NCBI RefSeq assembly: GCF_023078455.1
Contig: NZ_CP095740.1
Span: 3,336,001-3,400,000 of the forward strand
Direction: 5' to 3'
DNA: 64,000 nt
Origin: Luteibacter aegosomatis
GTDB taxonomy: Bacteria > Pseudomonadota > Gammaproteobacteria > Xanthomonadales > Rhodanobacteraceae
Each line of letters starts with the position of its first letter. Within the stretch, counting starts at the first letter, position 1. The notes under the pieces are model-generated. The model had not been told where the DNA came from and did not search any database. It saw nothing but the letters and a program-made list of their open reading frames with translations. The position numbers and the translations under genes are program-made. This document shows positions 37,543-47,581 of this stretch, in pieces.

Positions 37543-38035
37543 TCAGTCGTCGTCGGCGTCTTCCGCATCGGCGTGGGTAAGAACACGTACTGTGGCGGCG
37601 GCGAAGCCGCGACGCAAGAGGAACTGCGCCCTGCGAGCCCGTTCGGCGGGGTCCGGAGAGGGGCCGCCGTAGCGGCGGCGCAGCTGGTCGGCGGCCAATC
37701 GATGCCAGTCGACGTCGGCGGCCTCCAGCAACTGGCGCACGACCCCGTCGGAAATACCCTGGCTGCGCAACTCGGCGCGAATGCGCGCGGGCCCGTAGCC
37801 CTGCCCTACCCGGCTGCGGACCAGCGACTCGGCGAACCGGCCGTCGTCCTGGTATCCCTGGTCTCCCAGGCGCTCGAGCGCGGCCGAGGACTCGTCACGC
37901 TCGAAACCACCGCGCTCCAGCTTTTGCCGGAGTTCGCGACGAGAATGCTCGCGCCGGGCCAGCAGGCCCAGCGCCTTGTCGTATGCGCTGCGAGCGGGGC
38001 GATCGGCCTTGCCGTCACCCCGCCCCGGGCCCTGC

Positions 38036-38055
<20 letters not shown>
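37543..38055 (-). CDS. recX: Recombination regulatory protein RecX
   Basis: RecX inhibits RecA filaments. The 170-residue helical protein has the family segments [39 protein letters not shown] and [14 protein letters not shown]. It overlaps the 3' end of recA by 20 nt, so the two are translationally linked. Confidence 0.95.
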
Positions 38056-39082
<1,027 letters not shown>

Positions 39083-39177
39083 GGTTTCCGGTGTCGTGTT
39101 CAGTGAAGGGATCTTGCCCGACCGTGGTCTCAGCGACTGCGATCCGCAATCGGCAAGTGTGCCATAGGGAGCACGGG

Positions 39178-39687
39178 TCAGTGCCGAAGCTCCTCGACCA
39201 TTCCAGCAAGGGCCGCCGCGACCGTCTGTCGCCGCACCGCCTCGCGATCGCCGCCGAATTGGAAGAGCTTGGCGTGGGCGTACCCCCCGCGACGCTTCCA
39301 GCCGATCCAGACCGTGCCGACCGGCTTGTCCGCCGTACCGCCGGACGGGCCCGCGATACCGGTTACCGCCACCGCCACGCCCGCGCCGTAGCGGGCCACC
39401 GCGCCCGACACCATCTCCAGCACCGTTTCCTCGCTGACCGCACCGGTGCGCTCGAGCGTGCGGGGATTGACCCCCAGCAGGGATTCCTTCGCGCTATAGC
39501 TATAGGTCACCACCCCCGCCTCGAACCAGGCCGAACTGCCGGCCAGGTCGGTGAGCGACTTGGCGATCCACCCTCCGGTACAGGATTCGGCCGTCGCGAC
39601 CATCACCCGGCGGTCGAGAGCCGCCTCGGCCACCTCGCCAGCCAGGGCCATGAGGTCGGCGTCGGAGGGAATTTTCTCTTCGGACAT
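39178..39687 (-). CDS. pncC: Nicotinamide-nucleotide amidase (CinA C-terminal family)
   Basis: The 169-residue protein is the CinA C-terminal domain alone: [58 protein letters not shown]. It deamidates NMN in pyridine-nucleotide recycling. It is the gene upstream of recA, as is usual for this group. Confidence 0.93.
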   Translation of the reverse strand: MSEEKIPSDADLMALAGEVAEAALDRRVMVATAESCTGGWIAKSLTDLAGSSAWFEAGVVTYSYSAKESLLGVNPRTLERTGAVSEETVLEMVSGAVARYGAGVAVAVTGIAGPSGGTADKPVGTVWIGWKRRGGYAHAKLFQFGGDREAVRRQTVAAALAGMVEELRH

Positions 39688-40199
39688 GCGGATTTCGCCT
39701 TTTTCGCCATGCGTAAACGGCAGGTTCTACACCCGGCCGGCGCCTACGCCAAGCCTGGATGGAATCGACCGGGCGCCCTGACCAGGCCACCCGCGCCATC
39801 TCGTGAAGCCGATCCGCGGATCGCGACCGTATGGAACGCGCCATCGTCGATGGGGCAGCCGTCAGATGACGGCGTATGCGTCGTCATACCCGCCGTTCAC
39901 CTACGAGATGCAGCGGCAACCGGATCTCATGACGCAGCCCGTCGCCGCTGGCGCAACCTTTGATTGACATATACAATCCGACATTACACGTTACGCGAGC
40001 GATACTCCCGCGTATGGTCAGAAGGCCGCGCATGCGTCACGAATCAAGGACGATCCGGTGCCATGGCACACTGCATTCCCCCCGCCACACCGAGCCGGAC
40101 GCCCCGTTATGGGCCGCGAACGACATCCGGGTCGATACGCCGAAACGCCACTGCATGGTGGCAAACGGCGAGTCGCGTTTTTGACTCTTCGACACACCT

Positions 40200-40215
40200 G
40201 TATCACGCGTGATAC
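40200..40215. promoter_or_regulatory. Perfect 16-bp palindrome, candidate operator
   Basis: GTATCACGCGTGATAC is fully self-complementary and lies in the AT-rich part of the gap upstream of virB7. Its length suits a dimeric regulator. No regulator gene adjoins it, so the protein is unknown. Confidence 0.4.
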
Positions 40216-40508
40216 GCAAGTTATTGCGCCCTGTCATCGAATCAAAACATGCCTGTCAATGTTTCGACGCCCCCTTGCTGTTGCAATGCGCAGGGCTGGG
40301 AAGTGGTATGGGTGCCTAGGCACGCATTGTGTGTTTGTTCTGTGAAAACAATCACGAAGCGATCACAATTCCGCTCTAGCCAAACGAAAGATGATGGGTT
40401 ATTTTTTTGGCGCGGACTTCGTCCGTTGTTAGGGGGATCCGTCAGAGTCCAGCCACAGCTACGAAAAGCCGCAGTCTAGACGTCGCGGTTTTACGTAGGA
40501 CGGTGTCT

Positions 40509-40525
40509 CAGGAGTTACAACGTTG
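40509..40525 (+). promoter_or_regulatory. Orphan ribosome-binding site of the T4SS type
   Basis: CAGGAGTTA followed by a TTG 5 nt later is the same ribosome-binding context seen before virB2 and two effector genes. A 71-codon frame follows from the TTG (40523-40738) but resembles nothing known. It may be a remnant or a short leader gene. Confidence 0.3.
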
Positions 40526-40817
40526 ACCGGACGATACACGTCGTCCCAAACAGGAAGTTTTCAATGGATAGCTGGCAAGCAGTGCGGGCCCGGGGGGCTC
40601 GTCGGTCGTATCGACAATCGAGGTATCCACGGGCATCCGCCGGCGGCGGACATCTTGCGAGACATAGCCATGGCTATGCGTCTTCGCGTGCCCTGGCGCG
40701 ACCTCCCTCCGAATAAGAAGTCAAGCCGTACCGGGTGACCTCCGGTGTCCGTCGATGGACCGACGCCGCGACCCGTAATCAGAAAGACCTTGCCTTTCAG
40801 AGAGTTACGAGTTCAAC

Positions 40818-41318
40818 GTGAAAATATCCTTCTTCTCTACTCTGCGGCTTGGCACGTCATCGATGCTGTGCCTCGCTCTAATCGGTTGCGGAACACCCAT
40901 GGCGAAGGATTTCGGGGGTTCCTGGAAGCCCGTGAACCACTACGACGACAAGCCCACCGAGATTCCGCTCGCGGTGCCGTACACCTATTACGCCTCCCCG
41001 ATGGACGGGACCCTGAAGGCGATGCTGACGCGCTGGGGCGCCGATACCAGCCGGAAGGTGTCCTATCGTCTGCGTTCGGACTTCACGCTTCCCAAATCTG
41101 CGTCACAGATTCATACGTCCGAGGCACGCGACGCCGCGGCCCAGCTGAGTGCCATCTACGCACCGCAGGGCGTGGCCGTGCTGATCGACGGTCCGCAGAT
41201 CGTCGTCGAGGAGGTGAGCAGCGTGACCGCCCCCGCCCCGTCCGACGGCTCCCCGCCGGCTCCGGCCCCCACCGCCGCGACGGAGGCGAAGCCCGCCTCC
41301 GCCCCGGACGCCAAGTGA
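40818..41318 (+). CDS. virB7: T4SS outer-membrane lipoprotein VirB7 (X-T4SS type, N0-like domain)
   Basis: The 166-residue protein has a lipoprotein signal with lipobox LIGC (Cys24). That is far longer than the classical VirB7 of about 50 residues. Residues 55-130 (YASPMDGTLKAMLTRWG..., YRLRSDFTLP, ARDAAAQLSAIYAPQGVAVLIDG) resemble the secretin-type N0 fold known from Xanthomonas VirB7. A Pro/Ala-rich tail ends it. The start is GTG. It is the first gene of the virB7-11 run and anchors the outer-membrane ring with VirB9 and VirB10. Confidence 0.85.
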   Translation: MKISFFSTLRLGTSSMLCLALIGCGTPMAKDFGGSWKPVNHYDDKPTEIPLAVPYTYYASPMDGTLKAMLTRWGADTSRKVSYRLRSDFTLPKSASQIHTSEARDAAAQLSAIYAPQGVAVLIDGPQIVVEEVSSVTAPAPSDGSPPAPAPTAATEAKPASAPDAK

Positions 41319-41331
41319 CGGGCCGCTGACG

Positions 41332-42288
41332 ATGCTCAAGAAAAAGGAATCCCCGAAGATCGACGAGGCCGTGTCGCGGTCGGTGAACTTCGAAGTCTCC
41401 ATCGCCGACCTGGCCAAGCGCAGCGAGCGCCGTGCCTGGATCGTGGCGATGTGCTCGCTGTTCGTGTCGCTCTGCCTGATCGGTGGCTACTTCTACATCC
41501 TTCCGCTGAAGGAGAAGGTGCCGTACCTCATCATGGCCGATGCGTACACGGGCACGAGTTCGCTGTCGCAGCTCACCGACGACGTACTCAATCGCCAGCT
41601 GACGGCACGCGACGCGATCAATCGCAGCAACATCACGCATTTCATCATGGCGCGTGAAGCCTACGATTACGACATGATCCTCCTGCGCGACTGGGACACC
41701 GTCATGACGATGTCGTCGCAGAAGCTGGCCACGGAATACATGGCCCTGAACTCGTCGCGCAATCCCGCTGCACCGTTCAAGACCTACGGACGCGACCGCG
41801 CCATCCGGGTGAAGATCCTCAGCATCGTGATGATTCCCAGCGAAACGCCCGGGGCCCCGCCGATCGGAGCCACCGTGCGCTTCCAGCGCTCGGTCTATAA
41901 CAAGACCACCGGCACGAGCACGCCCCTGGACAACAAGATCGCCACGATGTCCTTCGTCTACAAGCCGAACCTGCGCATGGACGACCGCTATCGCGTGGAG
42001 AACCCGTTGGGCTTCCAGGTGACGGGCTATCGCGTCGACAACGACTACGCGGACTCCCCGCCTCCGGAGATCCCGGTCGATCCGGCCGCCGCCCAGCCCG
42101 GCGTCGCGCCGGCGGCGGCGAGTTCCGCCGGTGCCCTGCCCAACGGAACCGATGCGGCCTCGACCATCACCGGACAGCCGCAGGCACCCGCCGCCATCCA
42201 ACCCACCGCCCAGCCCACCGTCCAGCCTTCCGCCGCGGCCCCCGCCGCCACGGGCCAGGGCGGCAGCGTGAACGGAGTCCGTCGCTGA
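41332..42288 (+). CDS. virB8: T4SS inner-membrane protein VirB8
   Basis: The 318-residue bitopic protein has a cytoplasmic N-terminus and one membrane helix at about 37-58. An NTF2-like periplasmic domain follows (ITHFIMAREAYDYDMIL, RFQRSVYNKTTGTSTPLDNKIATMSFVYKP). A Pro/Ala-rich tail of about 80 residues lies after the domain. The stop overlaps the virB9 start (TGATG). Confidence 0.92.
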   Translation: MLKKKESPKIDEAVSRSVNFEVSIADLAKRSERRAWIVAMCSLFVSLCLIGGYFYILPLKEKVPYLIMADAYTGTSSLSQLTDDVLNRQLTARDAINRSNITHFIMAREAYDYDMILLRDWDTVMTMSSQKLATEYMALNSSRNPAAPFKTYGRDRAIRVKILSIVMIPSETPGAPPIGATVRFQRSVYNKTTGTSTPLDNKIATMSFVYKPNLRMDDRYRVENPLGFQVTGYRVDNDYADSPPPEIPVDPAAAQPGVAPAAASSAGALPNGTDAASTITGQPQAPAAIQPTAQPTVQPSAAAPAATGQGGSVNGVRR

Positions 42289-43112
42289 TGAGCCACCGAT
42301 CCATCCCGCCCGCCCTGATCGTCGCGTTCGCCGCGACGATCGCCCTGGGTTCGCTCGCATCCCACGCCGAGTCCGCCCCCCGGGCGACGACGCCGATGGC
42401 GTCATCGAGCCTCGTTCCGGCGCCTGCGCTGGAGACCTACCAATACGAACCCAATCGCATCTACACGGTGCGCACCGGCCTGGGCATCACCACCCAGATC
42501 GAACTCAGCCCGAACGAGAAAATCCTCGACTACAGCACGGGCTTCAGCAGCGGCTGGGAACTGACCCGCCGCGAAAACGTCTTCTACGTCAAACCGAAGA
42601 ACGTGGACGTCGACACCAACATGATGGTGCGCACGGCCACGCATTCGTACATCTTCGAACTCAAGGTGGTCGCCACCGACTGGAAAACGCTCGACCAGGC
42701 CCGTCGCGCCGGCGTGCAGTACAAGGTGACCTTCAGCTATCCGTCGGACACCAGCTTCCTCGCCGAGACGAAGAAAGTGGAAGACGCGCCGATGCTCGAT
42801 ACCTCATTGGTCAAGGGCCGCGACTATAACTTCGACTACGACTACGCCAAGACCCGCAAGACCGCGATCTGGATCGTCCCGATCAACGTCTACGACGACG
42901 GCCGTTTCACGTACATCAAGATGCCGGACCTCAAGCAGTTCCCGACGGGAAATTTCCCGACGGTATACATGCGCGAAAAGGAGCATGGAGTGGAATCGGT
43001 GGTGAACACGACCGTGGAAGGCAACACGATCATCGTCCACGGTACGTACAACTACCTGGTGATTCGTCACGACGACAATGTCGTGGGTCTGCGAAGGAAC
43101 ACGAAGAAGTGA
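42288..43112 (+). CDS. virB9: T4SS outer-membrane complex protein VirB9
   Basis: The 274-residue protein starts with a Sec signal peptide ending near SHAES. The N-terminal domain has YQYEPNRIYTVRTGLGITTQIEL. The C-terminal beta-sandwich (KTAIWIVPINVYDDGRFTYIKMPDLK, HGTYNYLVIRHDDNVVGLRR) packs against VirB7 and VirB10. It overlaps virB8 and virB10. Confidence 0.94.
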   Translation: MSHRSIPPALIVAFAATIALGSLASHAESAPRATTPMASSSLVPAPALETYQYEPNRIYTVRTGLGITTQIELSPNEKILDYSTGFSSGWELTRRENVFYVKPKNVDVDTNMMVRTATHSYIFELKVVATDWKTLDQARRAGVQYKVTFSYPSDTSFLAETKKVEDAPMLDTSLVKGRDYNFDYDYAKTRKTAIWIVPINVYDDGRFTYIKMPDLKQFPTGNFPTVYMREKEHGVESVVNTTVEGNTIIVHGTYNYLVIRHDDNVVGLRRNTKK

Positions 43113-44374
43113 GCCCGAATAATCCCTACCATCCGGATGACGAGTCGGCGCGCGGCAACACCGTGCCGCCGCAGGACGAGCGCGCGCAGCAGCAGGATAC
43201 GTTGTCGGGCAATCCCTACGCCGCCAACCAGCAGCGCCAGGCCCAGCCCGATCTCGACGCCGCGGCGCCCCAACTCGCGGCGGCCGATGTCCGCCGCATG
43301 AACCGTCGCGCCATCGGCTTCCTCGCCGGCATCGTCGTGTTGCTGCTCGCCGTGGGCTACTTCCTGCTTACCGGCGGCTCCAGCCAGCCCGCCCCGACGC
43401 CCAAGGTGCGCGAGGAGACCGTCACGGTCCCCACGGCACCCAAGCCGCTGCCCGACCTGCCTCCGCAGCAGACCGCCCAGCCGATCGCCCTGGCCCCTCC
43501 GCCGCCGTTGCCGACGCCCGAGCAGACGCGCCCGGCGAAGATGACGATGCCGTCGCGTCCCGCGGGCCCGACCCTGCTCGAGCGGCGCATCGCGGCTGCG
43601 GAGCAATCGAGCGCGGCGATCGCCGGCGGTCCGGCCGGCGGTGGCGCTCCCGGCCCGGGTGGCTTCGGTCCCGGCGGCTACTTCGGTCCCCAACAGGCAC
43701 CGCCGCAGTCGTACAACGGCGTGCCCATCAATACGGCCTACGGAGCCAAGGACCTGTCGGGCATCTCGAGCGCCGACCCGCTCACGCATCCCGACACGCT
43801 GATGCTTCGCGGCACGTTTATCCGCTGCACGCTCGAAACCAAGATCATCACCGACATCCCGGGCTTTACCTCGTGCGTGGTCACGGAACCTGTCTACTCG
43901 TTCACCGGCAAGCGGCTGCTGCTGCCCAAGGGCTCGAAGGTGCTGGGCAAGTACGACATGGAACCCAACGGCCCCCGCGTGGCCGTCATCTGGGACCGGA
44001 TCGTCACACCCACCGGCATCGACGTGAACATGGCCAGCCCCGGTATCGACACGTTGGGCGGCGCCGGTCACCCCGGTATCTACCGCGCCCACTGGGGTAG
44101 CCGCATCGGTTCGGCACTGCTGATCAGCCTCTTCAGCGATGCGTTCAAGTACGAAGCCGCCGAGCACGGCCCTCGCCAGACCACGATCAGCAACGGCGTG
44201 GTCACCCAGAGCCCGTTCGAGAGCAATACGGCGCAGACCCTCCAGACCCTCGCGAACAGCGCGGTCTCGCGTGCGGCGAACCGCCCCGCCACGGTCACGA
44301 TCAACCAGGGCACCGTCCTGGATATCTACGTCGCCAAGGACGTCGACTTCGCCGGCGTGGTCGCGCGGTACTGA
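43109..44374 (+). CDS. virB10: T4SS channel protein VirB10
   Basis: The 421-residue protein spans both membranes. A cytoplasmic tail is followed by a membrane helix at about 67-86, a Pro-rich linker, a Gly-rich stretch near 180-205 and the TrbI-like beta-barrel (LMLRGTFIRCTLETKIITDIPG, RLLLPKGSKVLGKYD, INQGTVLDIYVAKDVDF). The GTG start overlaps the virB9 stop by 4 nt. Confidence 0.95.
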   Translation: MSPNNPYHPDDESARGNTVPPQDERAQQQDTLSGNPYAANQQRQAQPDLDAAAPQLAAADVRRMNRRAIGFLAGIVVLLLAVGYFLLTGGSSQPAPTPKVREETVTVPTAPKPLPDLPPQQTAQPIALAPPPPLPTPEQTRPAKMTMPSRPAGPTLLERRIAAAEQSSAAIAGGPAGGGAPGPGGFGPGGYFGPQQAPPQSYNGVPINTAYGAKDLSGISSADPLTHPDTLMLRGTFIRCTLETKIITDIPGFTSCVVTEPVYSFTGKRLLLPKGSKVLGKYDMEPNGPRVAVIWDRIVTPTGIDVNMASPGIDTLGGAGHPGIYRAHWGSRIGSALLISLFSDAFKYEAAEHGPRQTTISNGVVTQSPFESNTAQTLQTLANSAVSRAANRPATVTINQGTVLDIYVAKDVDFAGVVARY

Positions 44375-44384
44375 CGAGCCCACG

Positions 44385-45419
44385 ATGAACGAACCCGCCC
44401 TCGCCGTCGTCGGAAACGATTTCCTGGACTACCAGTACGAAGTGCTGGGCGTCCGGGACTTCCTGGCGTCGCCGGACGTGACCGAAATCTGCATCAACCG
44501 GCCGGGCGAGCTCTATCTCGAATCGCGTGGCGCGTGGCGCCGCGTGGAGGTGCCCAGTCTCACGTTCGAGCGCGCCCGGCAGTTCTGCACGGCCGTGGTC
44601 AACGAGAGCAATACGGGCCAGCGCATCACCGATACCGATCCGGTGGTGTCGCTCACTTTTCCCACCGGCCAGCGTGCGCAGTTCGTGATTCCGCCCGCCT
44701 GCGAGGCGGGCCGTGTCTCGATCACGATCCGCCTGCCCTCCCGGCAGACGAAAACGCTGGCGCAGTACCAGGAAGACGGCTTCTTCGACCAGGTGGTCGA
44801 AGGCGCCAACGTGCTGAGCGACGTCGACCGCGAACTGCTCGAGTTGCGCGCGGAACGTCGCTATGCCGACTTCTTCCGTCGGGCCGTGCTCGGCAAGAAG
44901 AACATCGTGGTGGCCGGTGCCACCGGTAGCGGCAAGACCACCTTCATGAAGTCGCTGGTCAACCACATTCCGGCGGACGAGCGTCTCGTCACCATCGAAG
45001 ACGCGCGCGAGCTGTTCATCGACCAGCCCAACGTCGTCCACCTGCTCTATTCCAAGGGCGGCCAGAGCTCCGCGAACGTCACGGCGAAGAGCTGCATGGA
45101 GGCCTGCCTGCGCATGAAGCCGGACAGGATCATCCTTGCCGAGCTGCGCGGCGACGAGTCGTTCTACTTCATCCGAAATTGCGCATCCGGCCACCCCGGG
45201 TCGATCACAAGCTGCCATGCAGGCAGCGTCGAGCAGACCTGGGACCAGCTCGCGCTGATGGTGAAGGCATCGAACGAAGGGGCCGGATTGGAATTCTCCA
45301 CGATCAAACGCCTGCTGATGCTCACCATCGACATCGTGGTGCACATCCGGGCGCATGCCGGCAAGCGACACATCACCGGCATCGATTTCAACCCCACCCG
45401 GGCGATGGGCGGGGGATAA
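44385..45419 (+). CDS. virB11: T4SS hexameric ATPase VirB11
   Basis: The 344-residue traffic ATPase has Walker A VAGATGSGKTTF, the Asp box VTIEDARELF, Walker B-type RIILAELRGDE and the His box ASGHPGSITSCHAGS. It acts at the cytoplasmic base of the channel. It follows virB10 after 10 bp. Confidence 0.96.
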   Translation: MNEPALAVVGNDFLDYQYEVLGVRDFLASPDVTEICINRPGELYLESRGAWRRVEVPSLTFERARQFCTAVVNESNTGQRITDTDPVVSLTFPTGQRAQFVIPPACEAGRVSITIRLPSRQTKTLAQYQEDGFFDQVVEGANVLSDVDRELLELRAERRYADFFRRAVLGKKNIVVAGATGSGKTTFMKSLVNHIPADERLVTIEDARELFIDQPNVVHLLYSKGGQSSANVTAKSCMEACLRMKPDRIILAELRGDESFYFIRNCASGHPGSITSCHAGSVEQTWDQLALMVKASNEGAGLEFSTIKRLLMLTIDIVVHIRAHAGKRHITGIDFNPTRAMGGG

Positions 45420-45459
45420 CGTACGCGTCACCCAAGGTCATGAAACAGGAGTTGTAAAG

Positions 45460-46551
45460 GTGCTACCAGGACTTGAAATGATGGGTTGCCAAAACCTCGC
45501 CGTACCGGCCGAGGTGATGCAGCACGTCGTCAACGTCGAATCGAGTCGCAATCCCTACGCCATCGGCGTGGTGGGTGGCCAGCTCGTGCGCCAGCCACAG
45601 AACCTCCCCGAGGCCGTCGCCACGGTGCGCATGCTCGAGGAGAAGGGCTACAACTATTCGCTGGGCGCGGCACAGGTGAACCGGGCCAATCTGGGCAAGT
45701 ACGGCCTCGACTCCTACGAGAAGGCCTTCGACCTGTGTCCGAACCTCAGGGCCGGCTCGCAGATCCTCGCCCAGTGCTACACGAGCGCGGGTGGGGATTG
45801 GGGCAAGGCGTTCAGTTGCTACTACTCCGGCAACTTCATCACCGGCTACCAGGACGGTTACGTACAGAAGATCTTCGATTCGATGGCTCGCCAGGATGCC
45901 ATGGTCGGTGCCCGTCCCATTCCATTGCAGGTCGCTTCCAACGCGGCCGCCGCGATGGCGAAGGCGGCGCCTACGATCACCACCAACGATGCGGCCGCCC
46001 GGGTGGCCATGCGCAGCGTCGCCGATGCCGCGCTGTCGGCCGCCATTGCCCCCGCCATCAGCCGCGTGTCGGCCGTGGGACCCCAGGCCGGGATGCCACC
46101 GGCCGGCTCGGCCATGTCCGCCGCCGACCTGCAGATGATCAACCAGGCCCAGTTGAGCGTCGCCCAGGCGGCGCTCCAGCAACAGCAAGGCGTCATCGGC
46201 AATCCCGTGCCTCCCCCGCCGCCCGGACCGATCGCCACCGATCCGGACACTGCCGCCGTGATGAGCCAGATCGGCGCGCGCCTGCCCGCGGCGCCATCCC
46301 GGCCGGGACAGATCGCGACCGATCCGAACACCGCTGCCGTGATGGCCGGGGTCGGCGTGTCCGCCACCTCGCCGCGAGGCAACGAGGCCGCGTTGCCGAC
46401 GAACGACGACAACGGCGTTTTCGTGCCGCAGGTGCGCGGTCCGAACGACGCCGCCCCCACCACCGGTGTGCCGCAACCCGCACCGCGTGTCCCGGCCGTC
46501 GACGGCGCGGATCTTCGCAACGGAGGTGGCGATGGCGCCTTCGTCTTCTGA
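45460..46551 (+). CDS. virB1: T4SS lytic transglycosylase VirB1
   Basis: The 363-residue protein opens channels through peptidoglycan. The SLT-type domain covers about 10-150, with catalytic Glu27 in NVESSRNPYAIGVV and the YNYSLGAAQVNRAN motif. The second half is Ala/Pro-rich with repeated GPIATDPDTAAVM and GQIATDPNTAAVM units. I chose the GTG at 45460 because CAGGAGTTG precedes it. No obvious signal peptide is seen. Confidence 0.92.
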   Translation: MLPGLEMMGCQNLAVPAEVMQHVVNVESSRNPYAIGVVGGQLVRQPQNLPEAVATVRMLEEKGYNYSLGAAQVNRANLGKYGLDSYEKAFDLCPNLRAGSQILAQCYTSAGGDWGKAFSCYYSGNFITGYQDGYVQKIFDSMARQDAMVGARPIPLQVASNAAAAMAKAAPTITTNDAAARVAMRSVADAALSAAIAPAISRVSAVGPQAGMPPAGSAMSAADLQMINQAQLSVAQAALQQQQGVIGNPVPPPPPGPIATDPDTAAVMSQIGARLPAAPSRPGQIATDPNTAAVMAGVGVSATSPRGNEAALPTNDDNGVFVPQVRGPNDAAPTTGVPQPAPRVPAVDGADLRNGGGDGAFVF

Positions 46552-46755
46552 ACTGCTTGCCGGTGCCTGCGCCGGCCAACCGAATCGTCCGGATATCCGT
46601 CCTGTGGGATACCGGCGATGGCCCTCGGGCCACCTCATTGCACCGGCCGCCTCGGGGCAATGGTTCCACCCCAACGGCTACTCACGTAGCTATTCCGGTG
46701 ACTGCCCCGAGCAGTCGCGACATCGAATCAACCGTTGAACTTAGGAGTTACCGCG

Positions 46756-47217
46756 ATGGCCCAGCCGTCTTACAACACCACGATCGATCCTTCGAACGCG
46801 CCGCTTGCCAGCAAGATCGCGTTTGCCCTCGTGACCATGGCCCTGATGCTTCCCGCCGTCGCGTTCGGCGCCGACAGCGACGGCCTGGGCGAAACCGGGC
46901 AGAAGGTCTGCGGCTTTTTCCAGAACATCAACTCCCTTCTCAATGCCGCGTCGATCGTCGTGGTGACCATCGCCGTGATCTTCTCGGGCTACCAGATCGC
47001 CTTCGCCCATAAGCGCATCGGCGACGTGGCTCCCGCGCTCGTCGGCGGCGTGCTCATCGGTGCCGCGGCGCAGGTCGCCCGAATGGTGGTGGGTGGCAAC
47101 GGCGCTTCCACCAACGGCACCACCGCATGCACCTCCAGCAGCGGCAAGGACATCGGCACGGGCCTGATCATCGACGCGATCACGCACGTCCAGCACTTCC
47201 TGCACCTGCATGTATAA
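46756..47217 (+). CDS. virB2: T4SS major pilin VirB2
   Basis: The 153-residue protein has a long signal sequence (cleavage near AVAFGADS). Two hydrophobic helices follow (SIVVVTIAVIFSGYQIAF and APALVGGVLIGAAAQVARMVV), as in VirB2 pilins. The ribosome-binding site TAGGAGTTACCGCG is strong. The 3' end overlaps virB3 by 8 nt. Confidence 0.92.
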   Translation: MAQPSYNTTIDPSNAPLASKIAFALVTMALMLPAVAFGADSDGLGETGQKVCGFFQNINSLLNAASIVVVTIAVIFSGYQIAFAHKRIGDVAPALVGGVLIGAAAQVARMVVGGNGASTNGTTACTSSSGKDIGTGLIIDAITHVQHFLHLHV

Positions 47218-47521
47218 GAACGCGCTGTTTCGCGGTTGTACCCGCCCTCCCATGTTCATGGGGGTGCCCTACATCCCCTTCTTCATAGGGGCGGGTTCCG
47301 GTTTGCTGCTCTCCTTCTACATCAACATCTACTACCTCGTGACCATCCCGGTGGTCATCTTCGTCATGCGCCAGATGGCCAAGCGTGACGAAATGATCTT
47401 CCGGCTGCTCGGATTGCGGCTCCAGTTCCGCACGCGCGTACGGAACCTGAAGGAACACGACGGGATGTGGGTGTTTACGCCGAACAGCTACCGCGATCCC
47501 TCGACGAAATCGAAACGCTGA
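47210..47521 (+). CDS. virB3: T4SS inner-membrane protein VirB3
   Basis: The 103-residue protein has two adjacent membrane segments at about 17-55 and a basic C-terminal region, the usual VirB3 pattern (FRGCTRPPMFMGVPYIPFF at the start). It works with VirB4, encoded 60 bp downstream. Confidence 0.9.
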   Translation: MYKNALFRGCTRPPMFMGVPYIPFFIGAGSGLLLSFYINIYYLVTIPVVIFVMRQMAKRDEMIFRLLGLRLQFRTRVRNLKEHDGMWVFTPNSYRDPSTKSKR

Positions 47522-47581
47522 CAGCCAGGTGCCCTGGCAGGCAACTGCCAGGGCCTTTGAAGATCCACACGGTAAACCGCC

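Larger units (their letters stand above)
39688..40817. other. AT-richer intergenic region before the T4SS locus
   Basis: About 1.1 kb without a gene I trust. From about 40160 to 40480 it is clearly AT-richer than its surroundings. It holds a perfect palindrome at 40200-40215 and another at 40312-40323 (GTGCCTAGGCAC), a T-run followed by a CGGAC-TTC-GTCCG hairpin at 40413-40425, and an inverted repeat GGACGA-N6-TCGTCC at 40529-40546. It probably contains the T4SS promoter. A TTGACA occurs at 39964 but without a good -10. Confidence 0.5.

Noticed and set aside
39500..39844. Open frame overlapping the start of pncC
   Set aside because: It overlaps a conserved gene in another frame and is Arg-rich without motifs.
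40523..40738. 71-codon frame from TTG after CAGGAGTTA, and a 50-codon frame from ATG at 40564
   Set aside because: Both have ribosome-binding sites, but neither product shows a domain, signal or normal codon use. I list only the orphan site.
46532..46738. 68-codon frame between virB1 and virB2 with GGAGGTGGCG upstream
   Set aside because: The ribosome-binding site looks good, but third codon positions are far less GC-rich than in neighbours and the product resembles nothing.
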